Assembly (NCBI RefSeq): GCF_013377535.1
Contig: NZ_JABCJE010000002.1
Coordinates: forward strand, 310,001 to 374,000
Origin: Donghicola mangrovi
GTDB taxonomy: Bacteria > Pseudomonadota > Alphaproteobacteria > Rhodobacterales > Rhodobacteraceae
Length of the DNA: 64,000 bases
Direction: 5' to 3'
A model generated the notes under the pieces. The model was not told where the DNA came from. It worked only from the letters and a program-made list of their open reading frames with translations, and made no database searches. Positions 16,268 through 25,696 of the stretch are shown in pieces; the first letter of the stretch is position 1, and every line of letters begins with the position of its first letter. A program made the position numbers and the translations under genes.

Positions 16268-17296
16268 TTATTCCATTTCCTCGTGCTCTTCTTCCTCGCG
16301 GCGGGTGCCGTGGCTGCCACGCTCGCGATAGGGTGTGGTCTGGTAGTGCGCACGGTAGCATTTCGAGAAATGCGAGGGGCTGGCGAACCCGCAGGCGAGC
16401 GCCACGTTGATCACGCTCATGTCGGTTTGCATCAGCAGGTTCCGGGCCTTGGACAGGCGCAGTTCCATGTAATAGCGCTTGGGGCTGCGGTTCAGATAGC
16501 GGCGGAACAGGCGCTCGAGCTGGCGGGTGGACATGCCCACATCCTTGGCAAGAATGGCGGGGCTGATCGGTTCTTCGATGTTCTTTTCCATCATCTGGAT
16601 GACTTGCGACAGCTTGGGGTGGCGCACGCCGATGCGGGTCGGGATCGACAGGCGCTGGGTGTCGCGGTCCGTGCGGATCGAGCTGTAGATCAGCTGGTCG
16701 GCCACGGCGTTGGACAGGTCCTCGCCGTGGTCGTCGGCGATGATTTTCAGCATCAGGTCGATCGACGCGGTGCCGCCCGCCGCCGAAATCCGGTTGCCGT
16801 CCACAACGAAAACCGACTTGGTCAGGTCCACCTCGTCGAACTCCTCCGAGAAGCTGTCCTGATTTTCCCAGTGGATGGTGGCGCGGCGCCCGTCCAAGAG
16901 GCCGGCCTTGGCCAGCACATAGGTTGCCGTGCACAGGCCGCCCATGGGCGCACCGCGGCGGGCCTCTTTCCTCAGCCAGTTCAGCAGGCGTTTGCTGGTG
17001 GCTTTCTGCACCTCGACCCCGCCGCACACCAGAATAGAGGCGTCACGGGGCAGGTCGTCCAGATCCGAATCCAGTTTGAATTCCACACCGGCCGAGCAGG
17101 TCACGCTGGCACCGCCTTCGCCCACGAGCGACCAAGTATAGAGCTGTTTGTCGGCCATGCGGTTGGCGATCCGCAGCCCCTCGATCACCGAGGTGAACGC
17201 CATCAGCGTGAAACGGTCCAGCAGCACGAATGCAAAATGGCGGGGCTTTTTTCCCGTGCTTTCGACTGGAATGACCTGCTTGTCCGATTGGGCCAT
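16268..17296 (-). CDS. GlxA-family transcriptional regulator (DJ-1/PfpI domain plus AraC HTH)
   Basis: 342-residue activator. The N-terminal half is a DJ-1/PfpI-like amidotransferase domain (RHFAFVLLDRFTLMAF, then ILVCGGVEVQ with a Cys at the nucleophile-like position); the C-terminal 100 residues are an AraC HTH (DVGMSTRQLERLFRRYL, ACGFASPSHFSKCYRAHY). This layout matches GbdR/CdhR-type regulators of glycine betaine or carnitine breakdown, but no such pathway gene is near, so the ligand is unknown. The start at 17296 (MAQSDKQ) has GGAG 7 nt upstream; frames with earlier starts exist. The tail is Glu-rich (EEEEHEEME). Confidence 0.85.
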   Translation of the reverse strand: MAQSDKQVIPVESTGKKPRHFAFVLLDRFTLMAFTSVIEGLRIANRMADKQLYTWSLVGEGGASVTCSAGVEFKLDSDLDDLPRDASILVCGGVEVQKATSKRLLNWLRKEARRGAPMGGLCTATYVLAKAGLLDGRRATIHWENQDSFSEEFDEVDLTKSVFVVDGNRISAAGGTASIDLMLKIIADDHGEDLSNAVADQLIYSSIRTDRDTQRLSIPTRIGVRHPKLSQVIQMMEKNIEEPISPAILAKDVGMSTRQLERLFRRYLNRSPKRYYMELRLSKARNLLMQTDMSVINVALACGFASPSHFSKCYRAHYQTTPYRERGSHGTRREEEEHEEME

Positions 17297-17468
17297 GCCC
17301 ATACTCCGAATTTGTCTATTCGCGGCACGATGTCGCAAAAATATAAACACGCATTTCGTCTGCAGGGAATGACCTCGTCAAGAGGGGTCCGACAAAACGG
17401 TTATGGTCATCGGTCTGTTGGTTATGTATAGCGGTTCCACTTTTCAAATCTCATGGATGGAGAGAGAG

Positions 17469-18842
17469 ATGACCGAGTGGAGCAAATCGACCTGGCGCAA
17501 CCTGCCCCGAGTGCAGATGCCCGAGTATACCGATTCTGCCGCCCTGGCGGCTGTAGAGGCCAAACTCTCGTCCTATCCACCCTTGGTGTTTGCCGGCGAG
17601 GCCCGCAAGCTGAAGGCCGAGCTGGCCAAGGCCGGCCGTGGCGAGGCGTTCCTGCTGCAGGGCGGTGACTGCGCCGAGAGCTTCCAGCAGTTCAGCGCGG
17701 ACCTGATCCGCGACACCTTCAAGGTGATGCTGCAGATGGCGATGGTGCTGACCTATGGCGCTAAGGTTCCGGTGATCAAGGTTGGCCGTATGGCGGGCCA
17801 GTTCGCGAAGCCGCGTTCGGCCCCAACCGAGGTCAAAGACGGTCTGGAACTGCCCAGCTACCGCGGTGACATCATCAACGAGCTGGACTTCACCCCCGAA
17901 GCCCGCATCCCGAACCCGAACAAGATGCTCGAGGCCTACACTCAGGCAGCGGCCACGCTGAACCTGCTGCGCGCGTTCTCGACCGGTGGTTATGCGGATG
18001 TGAACAAGGTCCACAGCTGGACCCTTGGCTTCACCGAAGGCGAGAAGTCGGAAAAATACCGCGCCATGGCGACCCGCATCAGCGACGCTCTGGACTTCAT
18101 GAAGGCCGCAGGCGTGGACAGCAACAGCGCCCACACCCTGCAAAGCGTGGATTTCTACACCAGCCACGAAAGCCTGCTGCTGGAGTACGAAGAGGCCCTG
18201 ACCCGCGTTGACTCGACCAGCGGCAAATGGCTGGCCGGTTCCGGCCACATGCTGTGGATCGGCGACCGCACCCGTCAGCCCGATGGGGCCCACGTGGAAT
18301 ACCTGCGCGGCGTGCAGAACCCGATCGGTCTGAAATGTGGCCCGACCACCACCGCCGACGACCTGAAGGTTCTGATGAACAAGCTGAACCCGACCAACGA
18401 AGCGGGCCGTCTGACCCTGATCGCCCGTTTCGGCGCAGGCAAAGTTGGCGAGAACCTGCCGCGCCTGATCCGCGCCGTTCAAGAAGAGGGTGCAAATGTC
18501 GTCTGGTCCTGTGACCCGATGCACGGCAACACCATCAAATCCTCGACCGGGTACAAGACCCGCGCGTTCGACAGCGTTCTGCGCGAAGTGCGCGAGTTCT
18601 TTGCGATCCACAAGGCCGAGGGCACCATCCCCGGCGGTGTGCATTTCGAGATGACCGGCGCAGACGTGACCGAATGCACCGGCGGTGTTCGCGCCGTGAC
18701 CGACGAGGACCTGTCGGATCGCTACCACACCGCTTGCGATCCGCGTCTGAACGCGTCGCAGTCGCTGGAACTGGCGTTCCTCGTGGCCGAAGAGCTGTCC
18801 AAGCGCAACGCCGAGCAGCAAGCAGCCGCTCTGGCCAGCTGA
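17469..18842 (+). CDS. Class II 3-deoxy-7-phosphoheptulonate (DAHP) synthase
   Basis: First enzyme of the shikimate pathway; it condenses phosphoenolpyruvate and erythrose 4-phosphate. At 457 residues it is the plant/Pseudomonas class II type. Key parts are QGGDCAE (metal-binding Cys), [30 protein letters not shown] (His) and [15 protein letters not shown] (Glu), with the last metal residue in [12 protein letters not shown] 17469 follows GGAGAGAGAG directly; the frame is open further upstream but that part is non-coding-like. It stands alone, divergent from the GlxA gene and convergent with the PAS protein. Confidence 0.93.
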   Translation: MTEWSKSTWRNLPRVQMPEYTDSAALAAVEAKLSSYPPLVFAGEARKLKAELAKAGRGEAFLLQGGDCAESFQQFSADLIRDTFKVMLQMAMVLTYGAKVPVIKVGRMAGQFAKPRSAPTEVKDGLELPSYRGDIINELDFTPEARIPNPNKMLEAYTQAAATLNLLRAFSTGGYADVNKVHSWTLGFTEGEKSEKYRAMATRISDALDFMKAAGVDSNSAHTLQSVDFYTSHESLLLEYEEALTRVDSTSGKWLAGSGHMLWIGDRTRQPDGAHVEYLRGVQNPIGLKCGPTTTADDLKVLMNKLNPTNEAGRLTLIARFGAGKVGENLPRLIRAVQEEGANVVWSCDPMHGNTIKSSTGYKTRAFDSVLREVREFFAIHKAEGTIPGGVHFEMTGADVTECTGGVRAVTDEDLSDRYHTACDPRLNASQSLELAFLVAEELSKRNAEQQAAALAS

Positions 18843-18864
18843 TCGCTTGAACGGGAGGGGATGG

Positions 18865-19452
18865 TTAATCCATCCCGCCGTCGATGACTTCGAAGCCGGT
18901 CCCCTTGGGGGCCGGTTTTTCCATGTCCGGCCGGTTCGCCGCATAGAGCGCATCGGTCGAGGCATAGTCCAGCCGGAACCGTTTCGTGGGCCCACTGCCG
19001 TTTTCGGCCACCAGACAGCCCAAGGCGCGGCTGGCATCCCCAAGGTCAGACAACATCGGCCACAGGGCCATCCGGTAGTTGCCGCTGGCCTCCCATCCGG
19101 CCGAGAGGTTCAGGTGCAAAATGGCGGGGCGCTGGAAGCATTCCTCGATCATGGTGCCAAGCTGTTCGCGGTAGGCCGGCTCGAACAGCGCGGACAGGGG
19201 CATACCCCGCAAATCCATGCCAAGAACGTCGCATAACATACTGCCACACAAACGAAAACGGACGTGGCCTGTGCCGATGCGTTCCACCAGAAAGACTTTG
19301 TCCAGATGGGGCGCCATGGCCTTTGGGTCCAGATCGGTGCGCTTGGGCAGGCCGCCGCAGCGGCGCAGGCTCTGCCAGTGATCGCCCACCTCGCGCAGGG
19401 CGCTCGGGGGGGCACCTTTGATGAAATCGGCTAAACTCAGCACCACTCCCAT
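18865..19452 (-). CDS. PAS-domain protein (PAS_5 type)
   Basis: 195-residue single-domain protein of a family found mainly in alphaproteobacteria. It has LPKRTDLDPKAMAPHLDKVFLVERI followed by a PAS-like core (VRFRLCGSMLCDVLGMDLRG) and a Trp-containing strand (YRMALWPML). No output domain is attached, so it may sense a ligand and act through a partner, or be a regulator of unknown type. ATG 19452 has CAGGAG 8 nt upstream. It converges on the DAHP synthase gene and is divergent from yicC. Confidence 0.75.
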   Translation of the reverse strand: MGVVLSLADFIKGAPPSALREVGDHWQSLRRCGGLPKRTDLDPKAMAPHLDKVFLVERIGTGHVRFRLCGSMLCDVLGMDLRGMPLSALFEPAYREQLGTMIEECFQRPAILHLNLSAGWEASGNYRMALWPMLSDLGDASRALGCLVAENGSGPTKRFRLDYASTDALYAANRPDMEKPAPKGTGFEVIDGGMD

Positions 19453-19667
19453 AGCGCGCACTCCTGTCGTTCGTCAGTTCCCGTGCGGCGGTCTCGAAAA
19501 CTCGATCCGGAGTTTTCATGAATTTCCGCCGTTTACAGCGCGAATTTGACAGAGTTTCGCGTCAAAATCCCCCCAAACCTGAAGAAGAGGTTAACGGCCG
19601 GTGGTTCGCGGCTCTTGCTCTCGGGCGCATGGCAGGCATAGTGGGCGCCAGAACTAAAGGAACGACC

Positions 19668-20555
19668 ATGAAATCACTCACCGGATATGCCAGCCTTGAA
19701 AATCAAGGCGAGGGGCTGCGCTGGCAGTGGGAACTGCGCAGCGTCAACGGCAAGGGATTGGACCTGCGCATCCGTATGCCGGATTGGTGCGCGCCCATCG
19801 AGGCCGAGCTGAGAAAACGCGTGGGCGCCGTGCTGGCGCGGGGCAATGTGACCATCGGGTTGCGCATCTATAGTGACGGGTCCGCCATGGGTGCGGCCGT
19901 TGACCCCGAGGCCCTGGACCGCGCGCTGGACCAGATCGCACAGATCGAGGCCCGCGCCGCAAAGCGAGGGATCAGCCTGCGCAAAACCTCGGCTTCGGAT
20001 ATCCTGTCCGTGCGCGGTGTCGTCAGCGAAGAAGCCCGGACCGAGGGCATGACCGACGCCCTGACCGCGCTGCTGCTGGCGGATTTCGACGTGGCGCTGG
20101 CCGCGTTCGTAGACAGTCGCGCTGGCGAAGGGATGGCCTTGTCCGCGGTGATCACCCGCCAGTTGGACACCATTTCCGATCAGCTGGTGTCGATCCGCGC
20201 CATTCTGCCCGCCCGCGCCGAAGCGCAGGCCGAGGTGCTGCGCGCCGGCATGTCCCGCATTCTGGAAACCGAACAGCTGGACCCCGCGCGCCTGCACCAA
20301 GAGGCCGCCGTTCTGGCCGTGAAATCCGACGTGACCGAAGAGCTGGACCGTTTGGACGCCCATGTGGCGGCGGCGCGTCAGCTGGTGGCCTCGGACGCGC
20401 CGGTGGGCCGGAAATTCGATTTCCTGTGTCAGGAATTCAACCGCGAAGCCAACACGCTTTGCTCGAAATCGCAACACAGCGGTCTGACCGAACTGGGGCT
20501 TGAGATGAAAGTCACCATCGACCAGATGCGCGAACAAATTCAGAACGTAGAATAA
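19668..20555 (+). CDS. yicC: YicC-family endoribonuclease
   Basis: 295-residue cytoplasmic protein of the YicC family, known as an endoribonuclease in E. coli. N-terminal MKSLTGYAS and [15 protein letters not shown], and C-terminal DUF1732 parts ([22 protein letters not shown]) are typical. The upstream in-frame extension to 19518 is rejected because AAGGA sits just before ATG 19668. The stop overlaps the gmk start (TAATG); yicC-gmk is a common bacterial pair. Confidence 0.92.
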   Translation: MKSLTGYASLENQGEGLRWQWELRSVNGKGLDLRIRMPDWCAPIEAELRKRVGAVLARGNVTIGLRIYSDGSAMGAAVDPEALDRALDQIAQIEARAAKRGISLRKTSASDILSVRGVVSEEARTEGMTDALTALLLADFDVALAAFVDSRAGEGMALSAVITRQLDTISDQLVSIRAILPARAEAQAEVLRAGMSRILETEQLDPARLHQEAAVLAVKSDVTEELDRLDAHVAAARQLVASDAPVGRKFDFLCQEFNREANTLCSKSQHSGLTELGLEMKVTIDQMREQIQNVE

Positions 20556-21205
20556 TGCCCCACGATACCCGCCGCGGCCTGCTTGTTATCCTGTCCTCGC
20601 CTTCGGGCGCAGGGAAATCCACGCTGGCCAAACGCCTGATGGCGTGGGACCCAACCTTGTCGTTCTCGGTCTCGGCCACCACCCGCAAGCCCCGTCCGGG
20701 CGAGGTGGACGGCAAGGACTATCAGTTCGTGACCGAGTCCGCGTTCAAACACATGGTCTCTGACGACGAGATGCTGGAACACGCCCACGTCTTCGGGAAC
20801 TTCTATGGCTCGCCCAAGGGGCCGGTGCAGGCGGCGATCGACAACGGCAATGACGTGCTGTTCGACATCGACTGGCAGGGCGCGCAGCAGATCCGGAACT
20901 CGGCCCTTGGGCAGCACACCCTGTCGATTTTCATCCTGCCGCCGTCGATCCCCGAATTGCACCGCCGCCTGATCAGCCGCAATCAGGACGACGCCGACAC
21001 CATTACCAAGCGCATGAAGAAAAGCTGGGACGAGATCAGCCACTGGGGCAGCTATGACTATGTGCTGGTGAATGACGATCTGGATAAGACCGAAGAAATG
21101 CTGAAGTCGATCCTGACCGCCACCCGCCTGCGCCGTTTGCAACAGCCCGGTCTGGTCAAACACGTCCGCGCCCTTCAGGACCAATTCGAGGAGCTCGACA
21201 TTTGA
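20555..21205 (+). CDS. gmk: Guanylate kinase
   Basis: 216-residue enzyme converting GMP and ATP to GDP and ADP. The P-loop [10 protein letters not shown] is at 15-24; the GMP-binding region has [15 protein letters not shown] and YGSPKG, and the lid-like part has [10 protein letters not shown]. Its start overlaps the yicC stop by one base, and its stop overlaps the TTG start of the next gene, so three genes are translationally coupled. Confidence 0.95.
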   Translation: MPHDTRRGLLVILSSPSGAGKSTLAKRLMAWDPTLSFSVSATTRKPRPGEVDGKDYQFVTESAFKHMVSDDEMLEHAHVFGNFYGSPKGPVQAAIDNGNDVLFDIDWQGAQQIRNSALGQHTLSIFILPPSIPELHRRLISRNQDDADTITKRMKKSWDEISHWGSYDYVLVNDDLDKTEEMLKSILTATRLRRLQQPGLVKHVRALQDQFEELDI

Positions 21206-21723
21206 CACTATATGCATTGGACGGCATCGCGCCCGAAATCGCCGAGGACACCTGGATCGCCCCCGACGCCAACCTGATCGGCAAGATCGTGGTCGAGGAG
21301 GGCGGCTCGGTCTGGTTCGGCTGCACCCTGCGCGGCGATAACGAGGAAATCCGCGTGGGCAAGGGCAGTAACGTGCAGGAAAACTGCGTGCTGCACACCG
21401 ACATGGGCTATCCGCTGGTGATCGGCGAGGGATGCACCATTGGCCACAAGGCGATGCTGCACGGTTGCACCATTGGCGACAACACCCTGATCGGGATGGG
21501 CGCGACCATTCTGAACGGTGCCAAGATCGGCAACAATTGCCTGATCGGGGCAGGAGCTTTGGTGACCGAGAACAAGGTGATCCCCGATGGATCGCTGGTC
21601 ATGGGCGCGCCCGGCAAGGTCGTTCGTGAAATGACCCCCGAAGGCATCGAGGGCCTGAAGAAATCCGCGATCGGCTATCAGAACAATATGCGCCGCTTCC
21701 GCGAGGGGATGACCGAAGTCTGA
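21202..21723 (+). CDS. Gamma carbonic anhydrase family protein, TTG start
   Basis: 173-residue left-handed beta-helix protein, trimeric by family. Hexapeptide repeats run from APDANLIG to GNNCLIGAG. The three zinc-ligand histidines of gamma carbonic anhydrases are present (H65, H82, H87), and so are the Arg/Asp pair in [12 protein letters not shown]. The start codon is TTG at 21202, overlapping the gmk stop (TTGA) with GAGGAG 9 nt upstream; no in-frame ATG lies close. Function as a CO2 hydratase or as a thioester/acyl-CoA-related YrdA/PaaY-like protein cannot be separated here. Confidence 0.88.
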   Translation: MTLYALDGIAPEIAEDTWIAPDANLIGKIVVEEGGSVWFGCTLRGDNEEIRVGKGSNVQENCVLHTDMGYPLVIGEGCTIGHKAMLHGCTIGDNTLIGMGATILNGAKIGNNCLIGAGALVTENKVIPDGSLVMGAPGKVVREMTPEGIEGLKKSAIGYQNNMRRFREGMTEV

Positions 21724-21813
21724 TCTGGCGTGATCGCTATCAGGGGTGTCATCCCATTGTTACAAAAGCATGAAAGGCAGCCCTGATTGAATAAATTCCC
21801 CGAGGAGCGCCCC

Positions 21814-22854
21814 ATGGACCTTTTGCCGATCAAGTCACTGGTAGAGGGTCTTCCTTTGGCCGCGATGGTTGTAGATCAGGAGCGGCGGCTGTTGTGTCTG
21901 AACGAACCGGCGCGGGAAATCTGGGGCAGCGGGCTGGAAGGGCGCCATTATGAATTGGCGCTGCGCAATCCTGTTCTGACCGGCGCGATTGCGGACTGTT
22001 TCCGTGATCCGCGCACCTTTCATTCGCGGATGACCACCACCGTTGGCAGTCGCGAGGCGACATTCGCCCTGCGGGTGACCCCGATCAACGGGGTCGAGTT
22101 CCAAGGCGTCTTGGCCACGTTCGAGGACGTCAGCCCCATGGAAGACATCGGCCAGATGCGCCGCGACTTTGTGGCGAACGTCAGCCATGAATTGCGCACA
22201 CCCCTGACCGCGCTACTGGGGTTCATCGAGACTCTGCGCGGACCGGCCAAGGATGACGCCCGTGCACGCGACCGCTTTCTGGGGATCATGGAGACCGAAG
22301 CCACGCGGATGAACCGTCTGGTCCATGATCTGCTGTCCCTGAGCCGCGTCGAGAGCGAAGAGCGTATTCGCCCCGGTCAACAGATCGACGTTGTCGCCAA
22401 GGTGCAATCGACCGCCAAGGCCCTTGGCCCCATTGCCGAGGACAAGGGCATCGCCGTCCAGCTGTTCCTGCCCGAAGAGCCCATTATGATCAGCGGGGAC
22501 TCGGACCAGCTGTATCAGGTGTTCACCAACCTGATCGAGAACGCCATCAAGTACGGCGGCAGTGGCGGGGACGTGCATGTGACCGTCACGCGGCTGGAAC
22601 GGGACCCGACCGTGCGGGGGCCAGCCGTCCGAATCGACGTTCGCGACCACGGTCAGGGAATCGATCCGATCCACATTCCGCGTCTGACCGAACGATTCTA
22701 CCGGGTGGATTCACACCGATCGCGGGAAATGGGCGGGACCGGACTGGGCCTTGCAATTGTAAAGCACATCATTAACAGGCACCGCGGCCGCCTTAAGATC
22801 GAAAGCGCTTTGGGGCAGGGCAGTACATTTACTGTTACATTACCAAGGAACTAG
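21814..22854 (+). CDS. phoR: Phosphate regulon sensor histidine kinase PhoR, no membrane segment
   Basis: 346-residue kinase. An N-terminal PAS domain (about 5-105, LPLAAMVVDQERRLLCLN), HisKA with phosphoacceptor His125 (FVANVSHELRTPLTALLGF), and HATPase (NLIENAIKYGG, RDHGQGI, GGTGLGLAIVKHI) are complete. No hydrophobic membrane span precedes the PAS domain, unlike E. coli PhoR, so it should be soluble or recruited by the Pst/PhoU complex. ATG 21814 has GAGGAG 6 nt upstream; a TTG at 21787 would add only nine hydrophilic residues. It lies ahead of pstS with a terminator in between. Confidence 0.9.
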   Translation: MDLLPIKSLVEGLPLAAMVVDQERRLLCLNEPAREIWGSGLEGRHYELALRNPVLTGAIADCFRDPRTFHSRMTTTVGSREATFALRVTPINGVEFQGVLATFEDVSPMEDIGQMRRDFVANVSHELRTPLTALLGFIETLRGPAKDDARARDRFLGIMETEATRMNRLVHDLLSLSRVESEERIRPGQQIDVVAKVQSTAKALGPIAEDKGIAVQLFLPEEPIMISGDSDQLYQVFTNLIENAIKYGGSGGDVHVTVTRLERDPTVRGPAVRIDVRDHGQGIDPIHIPRLTERFYRVDSHRSREMGGTGLGLAIVKHIINRHRGRLKIESALGQGSTFTVTLPRN

Positions 22855-22858
22855 AGGA

Positions 22859-22886
22859 AAACGCGGGACTAGCCCGCGTTTTTTTA
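22859..22886 (+). terminator. Terminator after phoR
   Basis: AACGCGGG-5 nt-CCCGCGTT (22860-22880) is followed by about seven U. It isolates phoR from the Pho-box controlled pst transcript. Confidence 0.85.
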
Positions 22887-22978
22887 CGGGTGCCGGATGG
22901 ATGCATTTGAATCTTAATATCAAGTGAATTCATTTGGTTACCCTTAAAAATACATCCCTGATGCTTAAAAAATGTACC

Positions 22979-23007
22979 CTGTCATAAACCTGTTACAAAT
23001 CTGTCGC
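22979..23007 (+). promoter_or_regulatory. Pho box: three direct repeats for PhoB binding
   Basis: Three half-sites CTGTCAT (22979), CTGTTAC (22990) and CTGTCGC (23001) are spaced exactly 11 bp, with A-rich spacers (AAAC, AAAT). This matches the known Pho box (CTGTCAt half-sites at 11-bp period). It lies 83 bp before pstS, so pstSCAB-phoU-phoB should be induced by PhoB at low phosphate. Confidence 0.9.
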
Positions 23008-23089
23008 AAAAGCTTTGCCAGTGAAGTTTAGCACCCGCCCCAAGGTCCACAGAAACTCGGATCTGTAGAGATTAACAGGAGCTACCCCT

Positions 23090-24121
23090 ATGTCTTTCGT
23101 GAAACTGACCGCCTCGACCCTGGCGATCGCAGCCGTTTCCGCAACCGCAGCCGTCGCACGTGACAACGTTCAGGTTGCCGGTTCGTCGACCGTTCTGCCC
23201 TACGCATCGATCGTTGCCGAAGCGTTCGGTGAAAACTTTGACTTCCCGACCCCCGTTGTTGAATCGGGCGGTTCGTCGGCAGGTCTGAAGCGCTTCTGTG
23301 AAGGCGTTGGCGAGAACACCATCGACGTTGCAAACGCTTCGCGCAAAATCAAAGACAAAGAAATCGCAGCTTGCGCCGAAGCTGGCGTGACCGACATCAT
23401 CGAAGTCCGCATCGGCTACGATGGCATCGTATTCGCTTCGCAGATCAACGGCCCCGAGTTCACCGCGTTCGAACCCGCTGACTGGTACAACGCTCTGGCA
23501 GCTGAAAAGCCCGTTGACGGCGCAATGGTTGCAAACACCGCAGCAACCTGGGCCGATGCAAACGCAAACCTGCCCGCAGTTGAAATCGCTGCCTTCATCC
23601 CCGGCACCAAGCACGGCACCCGCGAAGTCTTCGAAGAGAAGGTTCTGCTGCAGGGCTGTGAAGACACCGGCGCACTGGCTGCGATCCTGGAAATCAACGG
23701 CGGCGACGAAAAAGCTGCTGAAGCAACCTGTATGGCTGTCCGCACCGATGGCAAGTCGGTCGACATCGACGGCGACTACACCGAGACCCTGGCTCGCATC
23801 GACAGCAACACCAACGGCGTTGGCGTCTTCGGCCTGGCATTCTACGAAAACAACACCGACAAGCTGAAAGTAGCAACCATGTCGGGCGTTGCTCCCTCGA
23901 CCGAGACCATCGCTGCTGGCGACTACCCCGTATCGCGTCCGCTGTACTTCTACATCAAGAAAGCACACATCGGCGTCATCCCCGGCCTGAAAGAATACGC
24001 AGAGTTCTTCATCTCTGACGAAATCGCAGGCCCCGATGGCCCGCTGTCGGCCTACGGTCTGGTTTCGGACCCCGAGCTGTCGGCAACCCAAGAGCTGGTT
24101 GCAAACGAACAGACCATGTAA
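23090..24121 (+). CDS. pstS: Phosphate ABC transporter substrate-binding protein PstS
   Basis: Periplasmic phosphate receptor, 343 residues. A signal peptide (1-23, ends AVARD) is followed by the family start VQVAGSSTVLPYA, then ESGGSSAGLKRFCEG and NASRKIKDKE, which line the phosphate site. Third codon positions favour certain codons more strongly than neighbours (many GCA/GTT), as in highly expressed genes. Directly controlled by the Pho box upstream; a stable hairpin follows before pstC. Confidence 0.95.
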   Translation: MSFVKLTASTLAIAAVSATAAVARDNVQVAGSSTVLPYASIVAEAFGENFDFPTPVVESGGSSAGLKRFCEGVGENTIDVANASRKIKDKEIAACAEAGVTDIIEVRIGYDGIVFASQINGPEFTAFEPADWYNALAAEKPVDGAMVANTAATWADANANLPAVEIAAFIPGTKHGTREVFEEKVLLQGCEDTGALAAILEINGGDEKAAEATCMAVRTDGKSVDIDGDYTETLARIDSNTNGVGVFGLAFYENNTDKLKVATMSGVAPSTETIAAGDYPVSRPLYFYIKKAHIGVIPGLKEYAEFFISDEIAGPDGPLSAYGLVSDPELSATQELVANEQTM

Positions 24122-24131
24122 TTGGTACCTA

Positions 24132-24153
24132 GAAGCGGCCTTCGGGCCGCTTC
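24132..24153 (+). other. Intra-operon hairpin with UUCG tetraloop after pstS
   Basis: GAAGCGGCC-TTCG-GGCCGCTTC is a perfect 9-bp stem with the extra-stable UUCG loop. No U-run follows, so it more likely protects the pstS 3' end than terminates fully, giving more PstS than PstCAB. Confidence 0.7.
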
Positions 24154-24223
24154 GCACTTTCGCTGAAGGCGCCGATCCGATAGACGGCGCCTCAGTCGTC
24201 TCTAGGATCCGCACGGAGCCCCT

Positions 24224-25696
24224 ATGCCCCTCCTTTGGTTAATCTTGATTGTTCTGGTGCTTGGTGCCGCTGGCTATGTGGCCGGACGTCAACGCGCTAT
24301 GTCCAGTGCAGGCGGGGATCCCCGTCACCTCCATTCCCTTCCTGTTTATTATGGTTCGAACGTTGCGCTGTTCGCCACTGTGCCGGCCTTGTTGGTGCTG
24401 GTTGTCTGGCTGATTGCGCAGCCCATGTATATCGACCGCACCGTTGCGGGCGAAATCCCCGCTGCCGATATCCCCCAAGGCAGCACTCTGGGTCTGGTCA
24501 TGAGCGATGTGCGCCGTGTAGCCGAAGGCCTGGATCTTGCGATTTCCCAAGGGGTTATGACCGCCGAAGAAGAGGGCGCTCTGGTTGCCGGTGAATCCGG
24601 TATCCGCGAGAAGCTGGCTCAGGTGGGCGTGGCCTTGGGATCTGACGTAAGCCCGATCACCTTGGCATCCGCCCGTCATTACCGTGACATGACCGCGACC
24701 GGCAATCTGGTGCGCGACGTGCTGGTTCTGCTGCTGGCTGTTGGCGGCTTTGGCTATGCCTTCTCCAAGACCAACCGTGATTTCCGCGCGCGTAACACCG
24801 TCGAGCACGCGATCAAGCTGTCGCTGATCCTGTCGGCGTCGATTGCGATCCTGACCACCGTTGGCATCGTTCTGTCGCTGGTGTTCAACACCGTCGAGTT
24901 CTTCCGTCTATATCCGGCTGCCGAGTTCTTCCTTGGCACCACCTGGAGCCCGAGCTTTGGTGGCGGTTCGTCGCTGGGTGTTCTGCCGCTCTTGTGGGGC
25001 ACGCTCTACATTTCCTTTATCGCTCTGGCTGTGGCCGTTCCGATCGGTCTGTTTGCTGCGATTTACCTGTCTGAATACGCCAGCCCCAAGGTCCGCGCCT
25101 TTGCCAAGCCGCTGCTCGAGGTTCTGGCCGGTATCCCGACCATCGTTTACGGTCTGTTTGCTCTGTTGACCGTGGGTCCGCTGCTGGTCAGCGCCTTTGG
25201 CGACGGGGGTCTGTTCGGTGTGAACTGGATGTCCGGTGCGTCTTCGGTTTCGACCGCTGGTCTGGTGATGGGCATCATGCTGATCCCCTTTGTCAGCTCG
25301 CTGTCGGACGACATCATCAACGCGGTGCCTCAGGCGATGCGCGATGGTTCGTTCGGTCTGGGTGCGACCAAGTCCGAAACCGTCAAGCAGGTGGTTATGC
25401 CTGCCGCGCTGCCCGGAATTGTGGGTGCGATCCTGCTGGCCGCATCGCGCGCCATCGGTGAGACCATGATCGTGGTTCTGGGGGCAGGGGCTGCGGCGCG
25501 TCTGTCGATGAACCCGCTGGAAGCCATGACCACCGTCACTGCCAAGATCGTCAGCCAGCTGACCGGTGACGCGGACTTTGCCAGCCCCGAAGCGCTGGTG
25601 GCCTTTGCCCTTGGCATGAGCCTGTTTGTGATGACCCTCTGCCTGAACGTTCTGGCGCTGTATATCGTGCGCAAATACCGGGAGCAGTACGACTAA
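24224..25696 (+). CDS. pstC: Phosphate ABC transporter permease PstC
   Basis: 490-residue inner-membrane permease, longer than E. coli PstC (319) because of an N-terminal extension with two or three extra hydrophobic spans (1-80 and about 160-190), as is usual in alphaproteobacteria. The core has EYASPKVRAFAKPLLEVLAGIPTIVYG and the EAA-type ATPase contact loop (LGATKSETVKQVVMPAALPG). The stop overlaps the pstA start (TAATG). Confidence 0.93.
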   Translation: MPLLWLILIVLVLGAAGYVAGRQRAMSSAGGDPRHLHSLPVYYGSNVALFATVPALLVLVVWLIAQPMYIDRTVAGEIPAADIPQGSTLGLVMSDVRRVAEGLDLAISQGVMTAEEEGALVAGESGIREKLAQVGVALGSDVSPITLASARHYRDMTATGNLVRDVLVLLLAVGGFGYAFSKTNRDFRARNTVEHAIKLSLILSASIAILTTVGIVLSLVFNTVEFFRLYPAAEFFLGTTWSPSFGGGSSLGVLPLLWGTLYISFIALAVAVPIGLFAAIYLSEYASPKVRAFAKPLLEVLAGIPTIVYGLFALLTVGPLLVSAFGDGGLFGVNWMSGASSVSTAGLVMGIMLIPFVSSLSDDIINAVPQAMRDGSFGLGATKSETVKQVVMPAALPGIVGAILLAASRAIGETMIVVLGAGAAARLSMNPLEAMTTVTAKIVSQLTGDADFASPEALVAFALGMSLFVMTLCLNVLALYIVRKYREQYD

